This document shows, piece by piece, positions 1 to 9,806 of a stretch of 33,394 nt of DNA. The DNA comes from Woeseiaceae bacterium. Lineage in GTDB: Bacteria > Pseudomonadota > Gammaproteobacteria > Steroidobacterales > Woeseiaceae. The stretch covers positions 1-33,394 of the forward strand of contig JASJBE010000046.1 in the NCBI GenBank assembly GCA_030066655.1, given 5' to 3'. The notes under the pieces were generated by a model. The model saw only the letters and a list, made by a program, of their open reading frames with translations. It did not search any database and was not told the DNA's origin. Both the position numbers and the translations under genes were made by a program. How positions within the stretch are numbered: position 1 is the stretch's first letter; each line of letters begins with the position of its first letter.

Positions 1-612
1 GATGGCGACTTCCTTACCGGCAGCTATCGCGGCGGCGTCGTCGAACTCGTCAGTGAGCGAATCGTCGAGGCCCAGCGTCGCCATGCTGTCTTTCAGGCTT
101 GCTATAAGCGCCGTGCTCGTGGTCGTGCCGGCCTCGATCGTGATGTCTGAATAGATCGTGCCGTCAAGGCCAATGTGCCCGAAGAACTCGGTTGGGATGT
201 CGACGCTGGCGCCGTTTGCTCCCACGACGCTGACCGTCGATACCGTGCGAGCCAGTGCGGGCGCCAGTGAACCGCCGTCGCGCGACAGCGAGGACAGCGG
301 GATCAGCCCGTGGTCGAGTCGCGTCTTGATGACGAGCTCAGGCAGCTGATCTGCAGAATCCAGCGCCAGCGCCGCCATGAGCTGGCCCTGTATCGCGGCA
401 TCGCTGATCGAGAGTCGGTCTACGGACTGCGACGTGAACCAGCCGCTCTCATACGACTCCTGCGAGAACGCGATGCCGGAGCTGTCGACGCTCTGGGACG
501 TCCATTCATTGCTCTGCTCCACATAGCCTTCCGCCATCTTGCCGACGACGCCCGGCGACACGAGAACAATGACAGCAACGACGATAAGGCCAAACACGAT
601 ACCTTTTTTCAC
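1..612 (-). CDS. DUF945 (YdgA-like) family protein, 5' part only
   Basis: The minus strand is open from a GTG at 612 to the window edge (204 codons), so the C-terminal part is missing. The start has GGGAAG a few bases upstream. The N-terminus (KKGIVFGLIVVAVIVLVSPG) is one hydrophobic segment, a signal anchor or signal peptide, which predicts an inner-membrane or periplasmic location. Further on are an ESGWFTSQSV stretch and KTRLDHGLIPLS, which match the Y.xGWF and HGP/LIP signatures of the DUF945/YdgA family. The biochemical role of that family is poorly defined. It is divergent from the cytochrome gene that follows, with about 190 bp between. The family call rests on these short motifs. Confidence 0.7.
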   Translation of the reverse strand, partial: MKKGIVFGLIVVAVIVLVSPGVVGKMAEGYVEQSNEWTSQSVDSSGIAFSQESYESGWFTSQSVDRLSISDAAIQGQLMAALALDSADQLPELVIKTRLDHGLIPLSSLSRDGGSLAPALARTVSTVSVVGANGASVDIPTEFFGHIGLDGTIYSDITIEAGTTTSTALIASLKDSMATLGLDDSLTDEFDDAAAIAAGKEVAI

Positions 613-799
613 GATGACTTCCCGATAAGTAAAATCGCGCTGATGCTAGCACGCCTTAACCGCACAATTGTTGCGCGATTCGATGATTTGGCAACGAAAA
701 TATCGGCCCGACCGGTAGAATTTGTCGGCCACTCTCTCTACCATTGCCAAGCGTCCGGGGGGATGGCCCGGCCTTCTATTAGTTTCCAACGGTTTTACT

Positions 800-1393
800 A
801 TGAGAATCGCTGCACTGTTTGCGTGTCTGTTCCTCGTCGCTCCGCTGGCCTTGGCTGAAGGGGATGCCGAGCGTGGAGAGGAACTGGCCTATACCTGCCT
901 TGGCTGTCACGGCATCGAGGGCTACAGAAATGCTTACCCGTCTTTCCGGGTACCGAAACTCGGCGGCCAGAAAGCCGCCTACCTGGTCCAGTCGCTGAAG
1001 GGCTACAGGGACGGTGAACGCGAGCATCCGACGATGTCCGCGCAGGCTAATTCAATGAGCGAGCAGGACATGGAAGACGTGTCTGCCTACCTCGCAAGCA
1101 TGGCGAATGAGACCGTCGAGGCAGGCGGATCCAAAGACGTCCCCGCACTCGATATCGCGCAGACCTGCGTCGCCTGTCACGGCGCGAACGGCATCGGCAT
1201 GTCGCCGACCTGGCCTACACTGGCCGGCCAGCACGAGGACTACCTGCGCCACGCGCTGACCCAATACCGCGACGGCGTGCGCAGCAACGCGATCATGATG
1301 CCCATGGCGGTGAACCTCACCGACCAGCAGATCAAGGTGCTGGCTGAGTACTACGCGGGCATGAAGGGCCTGGAAACCACCGTCAAGGAATGA
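800..1393 (+). CDS. Diheme cytochrome c (c4-like), periplasmic
   Basis: This is a 197-residue exported electron carrier. An N-terminal signal peptide (MRIAALFACLFLVAPLALA) is followed by two tandem class I cytochrome c domains, with heme-binding CLGCH at residues 33-37 and CVACH at 123-127. Methionines near HPTMS (about 79) and in the IMMPM stretch (about 165-170) are plausible axial ligands. Length and the two-domain layout fit cytochrome c4/c553-type proteins, which pass electrons to terminal oxidases. The ATG at 800 is preferred to an in-frame ATG at 722 because it begins exactly at the signal peptide; no strong ribosome binding site is visible. Its stop overlaps the start of the next gene by 4 bases (ATGA), so the two are probably cotranslated. 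The redox partner is not shown by context. Confidence 0.88.
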   Translation: MRIAALFACLFLVAPLALAEGDAERGEELAYTCLGCHGIEGYRNAYPSFRVPKLGGQKAAYLVQSLKGYRDGEREHPTMSAQANSMSEQDMEDVSAYLASMANETVEAGGSKDVPALDIAQTCVACHGANGIGMSPTWPTLAGQHEDYLRHALTQYRDGVRSNAIMMPMAVNLTDQQIKVLAEYYAGMKGLETTVKE

Positions 1394-2358
1394 CGGCCGG
1401 TCCGACAATGACCCCCGCGGCATTGACGGACTATGACCACGGCATCAGCGCCGTGGATACCGAGTACATTCGTCCCCGGCTCGATGCCAGCCACCTGATC
1501 GTCGAGTCCGGGCGCGCGGCGTTCGTCGATACCGGTACGAACAACAGCGTGCCAAAATTGCTTGACGCGCTGCGGCAGAAAAACCTCCGGCCTGACGACG
1601 TTGACTACGTCTTCCTGACACACATTCATTTAGACCATGCCGGTGGCGCCGGGCGGCTGATGCGTGAGCTGCCGAACGCGCGCTGCGTCGTACATCCGCG
1701 CGGAGCCGCGCACATGGCGGAGCCGTCGAAGCTGATCGCCGGCACGCAGGCGGTCTACGGTGAGGCGCTGGCCTACGAGATGTATGGCGACATCCTGCCC
1801 ATCGATGCCGAGCGTATTCTCGAGCCCGATGACGGCGAGTCGTACGAACTGGCCGGCCGCAGGCTGACCGCTTACTACACCGAGGGACACGCGCGACATC
1901 ACTACGTGCTGCACGATCCGACGGCCTGCGCTGTGTTCACCGGCGACAGCTTCGGCCTGTCTTACCGGGATCTCGATACCGAAGCGGGCGCCTTCATATT
2001 CCCGACGACGACGCCAACCCATTTCGACCCTGAGCAGGCGCACGTGAGCGTCGACAGGATCATGGGTCTCGAACCGAAGCGCCTTTACCTGACACACTAC
2101 AGCGAGGTGACCGAGCTCGACCGCCTCGCGGCCGATATGCACCATCATCTCGACGCGTTCGTCGCAATTTCGAAGGACGCGATACCGGCGCGCGAGCGCG
2201 TGAGCGTCATTCGCAAAGGCCTGTTCGACCACCTCGCGGACCGGATCAGGGCACACGGCTTCAAGGGCGACACGGAAGCGATTCGCAATATCATCTGGAT
2301 GGACTGCGAGCTCAACGCACAGGGGCTCGACATCTGGCTAAAACGGCAGGGGCAATAA
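1390..2358 (+). CDS. MBL-fold metallo-hydrolase
   Basis: A 322-residue metallo-beta-lactamase-fold protein. The metal-binding signature HIHLDH is at residues 78-83, preceded by FVDTG at about 45, with further ligand candidates in the TEGHARHH stretch and in GDSFG. It has no signal peptide, so it is probably cytoplasmic. Members of this superfamily hydrolyse thioesters, lactones or phosphoesters with two metal ions; the substrate here cannot be read from sequence. The start at 1390 overlaps the cytochrome stop (ATGA); an in-frame ATG at 1408 is an alternative. The next gene starts 2 bases after its stop, so it is cotranscribed with an AcuI-type reductase. That makes a CoA-thioester or related hydrolase an attractive guess, but it is only inference. 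Confidence 0.82.
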   Translation: MTAGPTMTPAALTDYDHGISAVDTEYIRPRLDASHLIVESGRAAFVDTGTNNSVPKLLDALRQKNLRPDDVDYVFLTHIHLDHAGGAGRLMRELPNARCVVHPRGAAHMAEPSKLIAGTQAVYGEALAYEMYGDILPIDAERILEPDDGESYELAGRRLTAYYTEGHARHHYVLHDPTACAVFTGDSFGLSYRDLDTEAGAFIFPTTTPTHFDPEQAHVSVDRIMGLEPKRLYLTHYSEVTELDRLAADMHHHLDAFVAISKDAIPARERVSVIRKGLFDHLADRIRAHGFKGDTEAIRNIIWMDCELNAQGLDIWLKRQGQ

Positions 2359-2360
2359 CG

Positions 2361-3371
2361 ATGACTTCTTTCAGGGCTTTCAGGATCGATAACGTCGACA
2401 ACGAGATTCGTGCCGGCTTCCAGACGCTGACGGTCGATGACTTAAGCGATGGGGACGTCGTCGTCCGCGTTTCTCATTCGACCATCAATTACAAGGACGC
2501 GCTGGCGGCGACCGGCGCCGGTCGAATACTGCGCAGCTATCCGCTGAACGGCGGCATCGACATGGCCGGGACGGTCGTGTCGTCGGAGGACGACCGGTTC
2601 GCGCCCGGCGACCGGGTACTGGCGACCGGCAGCGGCCTGAGTGAAACGATCGACGGCGGATACTCGGAGTATTTCCGGAGCTCGGGCGACGTGCTGGTCC
2701 CCGTCCCCGACAACGTCAGCAACGCCCAGGCCATGCAGATCGGCACGGCCGGCTTTACCGCCGGGCTTGCCATCCACCGCATGGAACAGAATGGCCAGTC
2801 CCCGGAGCAGGGCCCCGTGGTCGTGACCGGCGCGACCGGCGGTGTCGGATCCCTCGCGATCGATATGCTCGCGGGCCTCGGCTACGAGACCGTCGCCGTC
2901 ACCGGCAAGGCCGAGCAGGATGCCTACCTCAAATCGATCGGCGCAAGCCGAATTCTGCTGCGCGACCAGATCGACTTCGGCAAGCGTCCGTTGGAGAAGG
3001 CGCTGTGGGCCGGTGCGATCGACAACCTCGGCGGCGAGCACCTGACCTGGCTGACCCGCACGGTCCAGTACGGCGGCAATATCGCGAGCATCGGCCTGGC
3101 GGCGAGCCCTACGCTGTCGACGACGGTCATGCCGTTTATCCTGCGCGCGGTCTGCCTGCTCGGAATCAACTCGGTGGAGACGCCGAGGGACCTGCGCCTC
3201 GCCGTCTGGGAGCGGATCGCGGGTGACATGGCGCCCAGGCACCTGGACACGATCGGTCACGAGACCATTCGCTTTCGTGATCTGCCGGGTCGCTTCGACG
3301 CCTACCTGCGCGGCGAAGTCACCGGCCGCGTGGTTGTGGAGCTCAACAACGACGGCAGCAGCGCCTCGTAA
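2361..3371 (+). CDS. acuI: Acrylyl-CoA reductase AcuI/YhdH-type (NADPH quinone oxidoreductase family)
   Basis: A 336-residue medium-chain dehydrogenase/reductase of the zinc-free YhdH/AcuI branch. It carries STINYKDALA near residue 41, YPLNGGIDMAGTV at 60-72, APGDRV at 81, and the nucleotide-binding loop TGATGGVG at 156-163. AcuI enzymes reduce acrylyl-CoA to propionyl-CoA with NADPH; YhdH homologues have the same fold. The prpBCD genes of propionyl-CoA oxidation lie immediately downstream on the same strand, which supports the AcuI role. It starts 2 bases after the MBL gene. The family is secure; the exact substrate is inferred from the neighbourhood. Confidence 0.8.
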   Translation: MTSFRAFRIDNVDNEIRAGFQTLTVDDLSDGDVVVRVSHSTINYKDALAATGAGRILRSYPLNGGIDMAGTVVSSEDDRFAPGDRVLATGSGLSETIDGGYSEYFRSSGDVLVPVPDNVSNAQAMQIGTAGFTAGLAIHRMEQNGQSPEQGPVVVTGATGGVGSLAIDMLAGLGYETVAVTGKAEQDAYLKSIGASRILLRDQIDFGKRPLEKALWAGAIDNLGGEHLTWLTRTVQYGGNIASIGLAASPTLSTTVMPFILRAVCLLGINSVETPRDLRLAVWERIAGDMAPRHLDTIGHETIRFRDLPGRFDAYLRGEVTGRVVVELNNDGSSAS

Positions 3372-3392
3372 TAAATAGACCGGTCGCTCCAT

Positions 3393-3422
3393 TTGGGAAT
3401 GGGCCTTCCGCTGGTTTAGAAT
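3393..3422 (+). promoter_or_regulatory. Candidate sigma70 promoter for prpBCD
   Basis: TTGGGA (3393-3398) and TAGAAT (3417-3422) are separated by 18 bp in the 106-bp gap between acuI and prpB. The -35 box matches the consensus at 4 of 6 positions and the -10 box at 5 of 6. The expected start of transcription, near 3429, lies just before the palindrome at 3436-3453. Inferred from sequence only. Confidence 0.4.
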
Positions 3423-3435
3423 CCTCGCCCCGCCG

Positions 3436-3453
3436 TTTTAATCGGGATTAAAA
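3436..3453. promoter_or_regulatory. Perfect palindrome upstream of prpB, candidate operator
   Basis: TTTTAATCGGGATTAAAA is an exact 8-bp inverted repeat with a 2-base centre, AT-rich in otherwise GC-rich DNA. It sits between the candidate promoter and the prpB start, about 7 bases beyond the predicted transcription start, where a bound repressor would block transcription. It could also form a weak hairpin in the leader RNA. No regulator gene for the prp operon is found nearby. Confidence 0.4.
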
Positions 3454-3477
3454 AGAGCTCCCGAACGAGGACAGGAT

Positions 3478-4365
3478 ATGAGCAAGGGCGCGACATTCCG
3501 GGCTGCCGTCGAGATCGAAAAGCCGCTACAAATCGCCGGTACCATCAATGCTTACACGGCATTGCTGGCCCAAAAGGCCGGATTCAAGGCGATCTACCTG
3601 TCCGGGGCCGGCGTCGCCAACGCGTCATTCGGCCTGCCCGACCTGGCCATGACGACCTTGTCCGACGTCTGCGAGGACATCCGCCGCATCTGCGGGGCGA
3701 CCGAGTTGCCGCTGCTGGTCGACGCCGACACGGGCTGGGGCAGCGCCTTCATGATCGGCCGCACGGTCCGCGAGATGACTCGCGCCGGGGCAGCGGCCTG
3801 TCACCTCGAGGACCAGGTCGCGGTCAAACGTTGCGGCCACAGGCCCGGCAAGGCCCTGGTCGAACCGGCGGAGATGTGCGATCGCCTGAAAGCCGCCGTC
3901 GATGCCCGAGAGGATGAGGGCTTTGCCATCATGGCGAGGACGGATGCCCATGCCGTTGAGGGCCAGCAGGCGGCGCTCGACCGAGCGGCAGCCTACGTCG
4001 AAGCGGGCGCCGACATGATCTTTGCCGAGGCGCTGACGACGCTCGACGAGTACCGGCAGTTCACGAGCACGATAAAAGTGCCGGTGCTTGCGAACCTGAC
4101 CGAGTTCGGCAAAACGCCGCTTTTTAAGACAAACGAACTGGCTGCGGCGGGTATTGCGATGACGCTGTACCCGTTGAGCGCGTTTCGCGCGATGTCAAAG
4201 GCGGCGCTCGAGGTTTACACGACGATACTTGAAGAGGGGACTCAGCAGGGTGTCGTCGACGGCATGCAGACCCGGATGGAGCTGTATGACGTACTGGGGT
4301 ACCAGGCCTACGAAGACAAGCTCGACGAGCTCTTCGAACAGAAAGGCCTGAACACCGGGGCGTAG
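3478..4365 (+). CDS. prpB: 2-methylisocitrate lyase
   Basis: A 295-residue member of the isocitrate lyase/PEP mutase superfamily, close to the 296 residues of E. coli PrpB. It cleaves 2-methylisocitrate to pyruvate and succinate, the last step of the methylcitrate cycle. Key sites are visible: [14 protein letters not shown] around 42-55, the Mg-binding VDADTGWG at 81-88, and the catalytic KRCGH at 117-121 with Cys119. The start at 3478 follows an AGGACAGG-like ribosome binding site. It heads a prpB-prpC-prpD set and is separated from acuI by a gap with its own candidate promoter. The KRCGHRPGK motif separates methylisocitrate lyase from plain isocitrate lyase. Confidence 0.94.
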   Translation: MSKGATFRAAVEIEKPLQIAGTINAYTALLAQKAGFKAIYLSGAGVANASFGLPDLAMTTLSDVCEDIRRICGATELPLLVDADTGWGSAFMIGRTVREMTRAGAAACHLEDQVAVKRCGHRPGKALVEPAEMCDRLKAAVDAREDEGFAIMARTDAHAVEGQQAALDRAAAYVEAGADMIFAEALTTLDEYRQFTSTIKVPVLANLTEFGKTPLFKTNELAAAGIAMTLYPLSAFRAMSKAALEVYTTILEEGTQQGVVDGMQTRMELYDVLGYQAYEDKLDELFEQKGLNTGA

Positions 4366-4402
4366 ATGGCGCTCCCGGCAGACAGTATAAGGGGATAAGA
4401 AA

Positions 4403-5527
4403 ATGACAGGATCGAAGAAGACAGGCGGGCTTGCCGGCATCAGCGCCGGAGAGACGCGTCTCTGTACGGTCGGCAAGGAAGGCGCCGGCCTGACCTACGT
4501 TGGCTATGACATTTTTGACCTGGCCGAGCACGCAAGCTTCGAAGAGGTTGCCTATCTGCTGTTGAAGGGCAGGCTGCCGAATCAGCAGGAGCTCGACGCA
4601 TACATCGAAAAAATCAAGGCCAACCGGGGTCTACCCGACGCGCTGAAGACCGTGCTCGAGATGATTCCCGCCGACGCGCACCCGATGGATGTGCTGCGAA
4701 CGGGTGTGTCATTCCTCGGCAATATCGAGCCGGAGGGAGACTTCGAAAACCAGGCCGACACGGCGGACCGACTGTTCGCGTGCCTGCCGTCGATGATGAT
4801 GTACTGGCATCGGTTTCACACCGACGGGGTTCGCATCGATACCGAGACTGACGACGACAGCATCTCCGGCCACATCCTGCACATGCTAAAGGACGAGGCG
4901 CCGTCCGAGCTTCACCAGAAGTCGCTGTCGACGACGCTGATCCTGTACGCCGAGCACGAGTTCAATGCATCGACCTTCGCCGCCCGAGTCATTACCGCGA
5001 CGCTGTCCGACATGCACTCCGCCGTGGCCGGCGCCATCGGCGCGCTGCGCGGACCGCTGCACGGCGGTGCGAACGAGGCTGCGATGGAGCTGATAGCCAA
5101 GTTCAAGAACGCCGCGGAGGCAACGGCGGGCATTCATGCGATGCTCAAGCGCAAAGACCTGATCATGGGCTTCGGCCATCGCGTCTACACGACGTCGGAC
5201 CCGCGCAATAACATCAACAAGCAGATGTCGAAGACGCTCGCCGACGAGGCCGGAGATACCGTCTTGTACCCGGTGTCCGAAGCGATCGAGAAAGTCATGT
5301 GGGACGAGAAGAAGCTGTTCGCCAACGCCGACTTCTACGCGGCAACGGTCTATCACTTCATGGGCGTCCCCACCTACCTGTTCACGCCGATCTTCGTCTG
5401 TTCGCGCGTCACCGGGTGGGCGGCGCACGTCATGGAACAGCGCGCGAACAACAAGCTGATCCGCCCGGCGGCCGAATACACGGGCCCCTCGCTACAGGAA
5501 TGGGTCCCAATCGGCGACAGAGATTGA
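4403..5527 (+). CDS. prpC: 2-methylcitrate synthase
   Basis: A 374-residue short-form citrate synthase-family enzyme that condenses propionyl-CoA with oxaloacetate to 2-methylcitrate. Catalytic landmarks are GPLHGGANEAAM (His, about residue 220), MGFGHRVY (His, about 258) and NADFYAATVYHFMGVP, carrying the conserved Asp. The start has a good AAGGGG ribosome binding site. The position between prpB and prpD distinguishes it from the TCA-cycle enzyme GltA, which is usually longer. About 210 bp holding REP elements separates it from prpD, an unusually long gap inside this operon. Confidence 0.93.
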   Translation: MTGSKKTGGLAGISAGETRLCTVGKEGAGLTYVGYDIFDLAEHASFEEVAYLLLKGRLPNQQELDAYIEKIKANRGLPDALKTVLEMIPADAHPMDVLRTGVSFLGNIEPEGDFENQADTADRLFACLPSMMMYWHRFHTDGVRIDTETDDDSISGHILHMLKDEAPSELHQKSLSTTLILYAEHEFNASTFAARVITATLSDMHSAVAGAIGALRGPLHGGANEAAMELIAKFKNAAEATAGIHAMLKRKDLIMGFGHRVYTTSDPRNNINKQMSKTLADEAGDTVLYPVSEAIEKVMWDEKKLFANADFYAATVYHFMGVPTYLFTPIFVCSRVTGWAAHVMEQRANNKLIRPAAEYTGPSLQEWVPIGDRD

Positions 5528-5580
5528 GCAAGACGACTGGCGGGTCTCCGACTCGGCCAGCATGAGGCAAAAAAACCACC

Positions 5581-5605
5581 CTGTAGGAGCGACCCATGGT
5601 CGCGA
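5581..5605 (+). repeat. REP-like element (prpC-prpD gap, copy 1)
   Basis: CTGTAGGAGCGACCCATGGT followed by CGCGA. A GTAG-GA head precedes a short hairpin, GCGACC-CAT-GGTCGC (5589-5603). The head plus palindrome is the layout of REP elements mobilised by RAYT (Y1) transposases in gammaproteobacteria. Two more copies follow within 100 bp and three lie in the atpA-atpG gap. Confidence 0.75.
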
Positions 5606-5629
5606 AAAGGCGCAACGAGAAACCACCGC

Positions 5630-5654
5630 ATCTGGGAGCGGTCCCAGACCGCGC
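5630..5654 (+). repeat. REP-like element (prpC-prpD gap, copy 2)
   Basis: ATCTGGGAGCGGTCCCAGACC followed by GCGCC is a variant of the same element. The hairpin GCGGTC-CCA-GACCGC (5638-5652) is intact and the head has drifted from GTAGGAG to CTGGGAG. The paired changes in the stem relative to the other copies suggest the hairpin is what is conserved. Confidence 0.65.
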
Positions 5655-5680
5655 CCAACGAGGCAAGAAACAACCAACCC

Positions 5681-5703
5681 GTAGGAGCGGCTTCCAGCCG
5701 CGA
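5681..5703 (+). repeat. REP-like element (prpC-prpD gap, copy 3)
   Basis: GTAGGAGCGGCTTCCAGCCG followed by CGA. The GTAG head is present and the hairpin GCGGCT-TCC-AGCCGC spans 5687-5701. It ends 32 bp before the prpD start, so it would lie in the prpC-prpD intercistronic RNA. Confidence 0.75.
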
Positions 5704-5735
5704 TTCGGACAACCAGACACAACCAGGAACAAAAA

Positions 5736-7184
5736 ATGAGTGACATTGGCATTCGCTCCACCGTTCGACCTGACTGGGACGAGGAGCTCACGGCAATAGC
5801 GGACTACGTCTGCGACGCAGACATCTCCAGCGATCTCGCTTACGATACGGCTCACTACTGCCTGATGGACACACTGGCCTGCGGCTTCCAGGCGCTGGAT
5901 TACCCGGCGTGCACGAAACTGCTTGGCCCGGTCGTGCCCGGTGCGACGTTCCCCGGCGGCGCCCGCGTGCCCGGCACCAGCTACGAGCTCGAGCCCGTCA
6001 TGGCGGCATTCAACATCGGCGCGATGAATCGCTGGCTGGACTTCAACGACACGTGGCTGGCTGCAGAATGGGGCCACCCGTCGGACAATCTCGGCGGCAT
6101 CCTGGCCGTCGCCGACTACCTGAGTCGTCAGCGCCGCCTCGCCGGCGAAGAGCCTTTGCGAATGAACGATGTGCTCACGGCGATGATCAAGGCGCATGAA
6201 ATCCAGGGCGTGCTTGCGCTCGAAAACAGCTTCAACCGCGTCGGCCTCGACCATGTGCTGCTGGTGCGCGTCGCGTCGACGGCCGTGGTCACCCGCATGC
6301 TGGGCGGCGATCGTGAGCAGGTGTTGAACGCGGTCTCCAACGCATGGATCGACGGCTGTTCGCTCCGGACCTACCGACACGCGCCGAACACGGGCTCACG
6401 CAAGAGCTGGGCCGCCGGCGATGCAACCTCGAGAGCGGTAAGGCTGGCCCTGATCGCGATGACCGGCGAGATGGGCTACCCGTCCGCCCTGTCGGCGAAG
6501 GCCTGGGGCTACTACGACGTGTTGTTCAAGGAGCGCTCGTTCAAGTTCCAGCGCGGCTACGACAGCTACGTCATGGAAAATGTGTTGTTCAAGATCTCCT
6601 ACCCGGCCGAGTTCCACGCGCAAACCGCGGTCGAGGCCGGCATGGCGCTGCACGACGCCGTCAAGGATCGCATCGACGACATCGAGAAGATTGTCGTCGA
6701 GACCCAGGAGGCCGGCGTCCGCATCATCGACAAGACCGGCCCGCTGGATAACCCGGCCGACCGCGATCACTGCCTGCAGTACATGATCGCGATTCCGCTG
6801 ATCTTCGGTCGCCTGACCGCGGCGGACTACGAGGACGACGTTGCGAAGGACCCGCGGGTCGACGCGCTGCGCGAACTTATGGAGGTGCGGGAGAACGAAC
6901 AGTTCACGAAGGACTACTTCGATCCCGACAAGCGCTACATCGGCAACGCGATACAGGTATTCTTCTCAGACGGCAGCAGCACCGACCGCGTCGAGGTCCA
7001 CTTCCCGATCGGCCACCGCGAGCGCCGCGAGGAAGGCATCCCGGTACTGAAGAAGAAGTTCGTCGACAGCGTTTCGACGAAACTAAACGCCGGCCAGTGG
7101 GACAAACTGAATGCACTCTGTGCTGACCGCGATGCGCTGGGCCAGACCTACGTCGACGACTTTATGGCGCTGCTGGTCGCCTGA
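5736..7184 (+). CDS. prpD: 2-methylcitrate dehydratase
   Basis: A 482-residue MmgE/PrpD-family protein, nearly the 483 residues of E. coli PrpD. It dehydrates 2-methylcitrate to 2-methyl-cis-aconitate without an iron-sulfur cluster. Typical stretches are [20 protein letters not shown] (about 90-109), [18 protein letters not shown], the central [17 protein letters not shown] segment and [13 protein letters not shown]. The start is preceded by AGGAAC. It is third in the prpBCD set; no prpE (propionyl-CoA synthetase) or prpR regulator is present, so propionyl-CoA presumably comes from other routes such as AcuI, odd-chain fatty acids or amino acids. The REP-filled gap in front of it could affect its level relative to prpBC. 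Confidence 0.93.
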   Translation: MSDIGIRSTVRPDWDEELTAIADYVCDADISSDLAYDTAHYCLMDTLACGFQALDYPACTKLLGPVVPGATFPGGARVPGTSYELEPVMAAFNIGAMNRWLDFNDTWLAAEWGHPSDNLGGILAVADYLSRQRRLAGEEPLRMNDVLTAMIKAHEIQGVLALENSFNRVGLDHVLLVRVASTAVVTRMLGGDREQVLNAVSNAWIDGCSLRTYRHAPNTGSRKSWAAGDATSRAVRLALIAMTGEMGYPSALSAKAWGYYDVLFKERSFKFQRGYDSYVMENVLFKISYPAEFHAQTAVEAGMALHDAVKDRIDDIEKIVVETQEAGVRIIDKTGPLDNPADRDHCLQYMIAIPLIFGRLTAADYEDDVAKDPRVDALRELMEVRENEQFTKDYFDPDKRYIGNAIQVFFSDGSSTDRVEVHFPIGHRERREEGIPVLKKKFVDSVSTKLNAGQWDKLNALCADRDALGQTYVDDFMALLVA

Positions 7185-7203
7185 ACCCAACAAAGGAAAA
7201 CAA

Positions 7204-9174
<1,971 letters not shown>

Positions 9175-9257
9175 CCGAGATCACCGAGCTGGGCGACCGC
9201 ATCGACAAGGCGCTGGCTTCGCTGGACCTCGATCTCCCATCGGGGTCCGGCGAACGC

Positions 9258-9806
9258 TTGAGCCTGCTGCTCGACGAACTCGAGCGGTGGAACCGCAAGG
9301 TTAACCTGACGGCGATTCGCGACCGCGCCGAGATGATCTCGGCGCACCTGCTCGACAGCCTCGTCGCGGCACCCCTGCTCAACGGTCAGCGGGTGCTCGA
9401 CATTGGAACCGGTGCGGGCTTCCCCGGCCTGCCGCTGGCCGTGGCCCGTCCGGACCTGGAATTCGAGCTCTTAGACAGCAACAACAAGAAAATCCAGTTC
9501 GTCCAGCACGCCGCCGGCGTGCTCGGTTTGCATAATGTTCGCACCGTCTGGTCGCGCACGGAAAACTATGCACCCGGCTACCGCTTTGATACCGTCATTG
9601 CACGGGCGCTGGCGACAGTGCCCAAATTACTGCAAATCGCGGGACAACACGTCGGAGAGGACGGAGTGTTCATCGCATTAAAAGGCCGCGAATTTGCTGA
9701 CGAACTGGAAGGCCTGGCCTCCGAATGGGAATACAAGGTAACGACGCTTGACGTGCCCGGTCTCGAACCCGGTTCGCGGCACGCCGTTCTGCTCAAGAAG
9801 AAATGA
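9258..9806 (+). CDS. rsmG: 16S rRNA (guanine-N7) methyltransferase RsmG (GidB)
   Basis: RsmG methylates G527 of 16S rRNA with S-adenosylmethionine. The sequence shows ELERWNRKVNLTAIRD near the start, the SAM-binding motif VLDIGTGAGFPGLPLA at about 47-62, and FELLDSNNKKIQFVQ. From the TTG at 9258 the protein is 182 residues, about 25 shorter than E. coli RsmG (207). The frame stays open upstream, through codons encoding LGDRIDKALASLDLDLPSG, into the end of the peptidase gene, but with no ATG or GTG in the stretch I read back to about 9060. A CTG at 9189 would give 205 residues, closer to the family length. The stop overlaps the parA start by 4 bases (ATGA). The family is certain; the start is not. 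Confidence 0.9.
   Translation: MSLLLDELERWNRKVNLTAIRDRAEMISAHLLDSLVAAPLLNGQRVLDIGTGAGFPGLPLAVARPDLEFELLDSNNKKIQFVQHAAGVLGLHNVRTVWSRTENYAPGYRFDTVIARALATVPKLLQIAGQHVGEDGVFIALKGREFADELEGLASEWEYKVTTLDVPGLEPGSRHAVLLKKK

Noticed and set aside
688..721. Promoter for the cytochrome gene (TTGGCA and TAGAAT)
   Set aside because: The boxes are 22 bp apart, too far for sigma70.
2442..3392. Long minus-strand open frame (316 codons) opposite acuI
   Set aside because: Arg/His/Asp-rich low-complexity translation typical of an antisense shadow; acuI on the plus strand is clear.
5581..5703. CRISPR-like array of three repeats
   Set aside because: Repeats are short, variable and spaced unevenly with a GTAG head and hairpin, which fits REP elements; no cas genes.
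5430..6380. Long minus-strand open frame (316 codons) over prpC-prpD
   Set aside because: It is antisense to prpD, crosses the REP gap and has no recognisable domain; an effect of high GC content.
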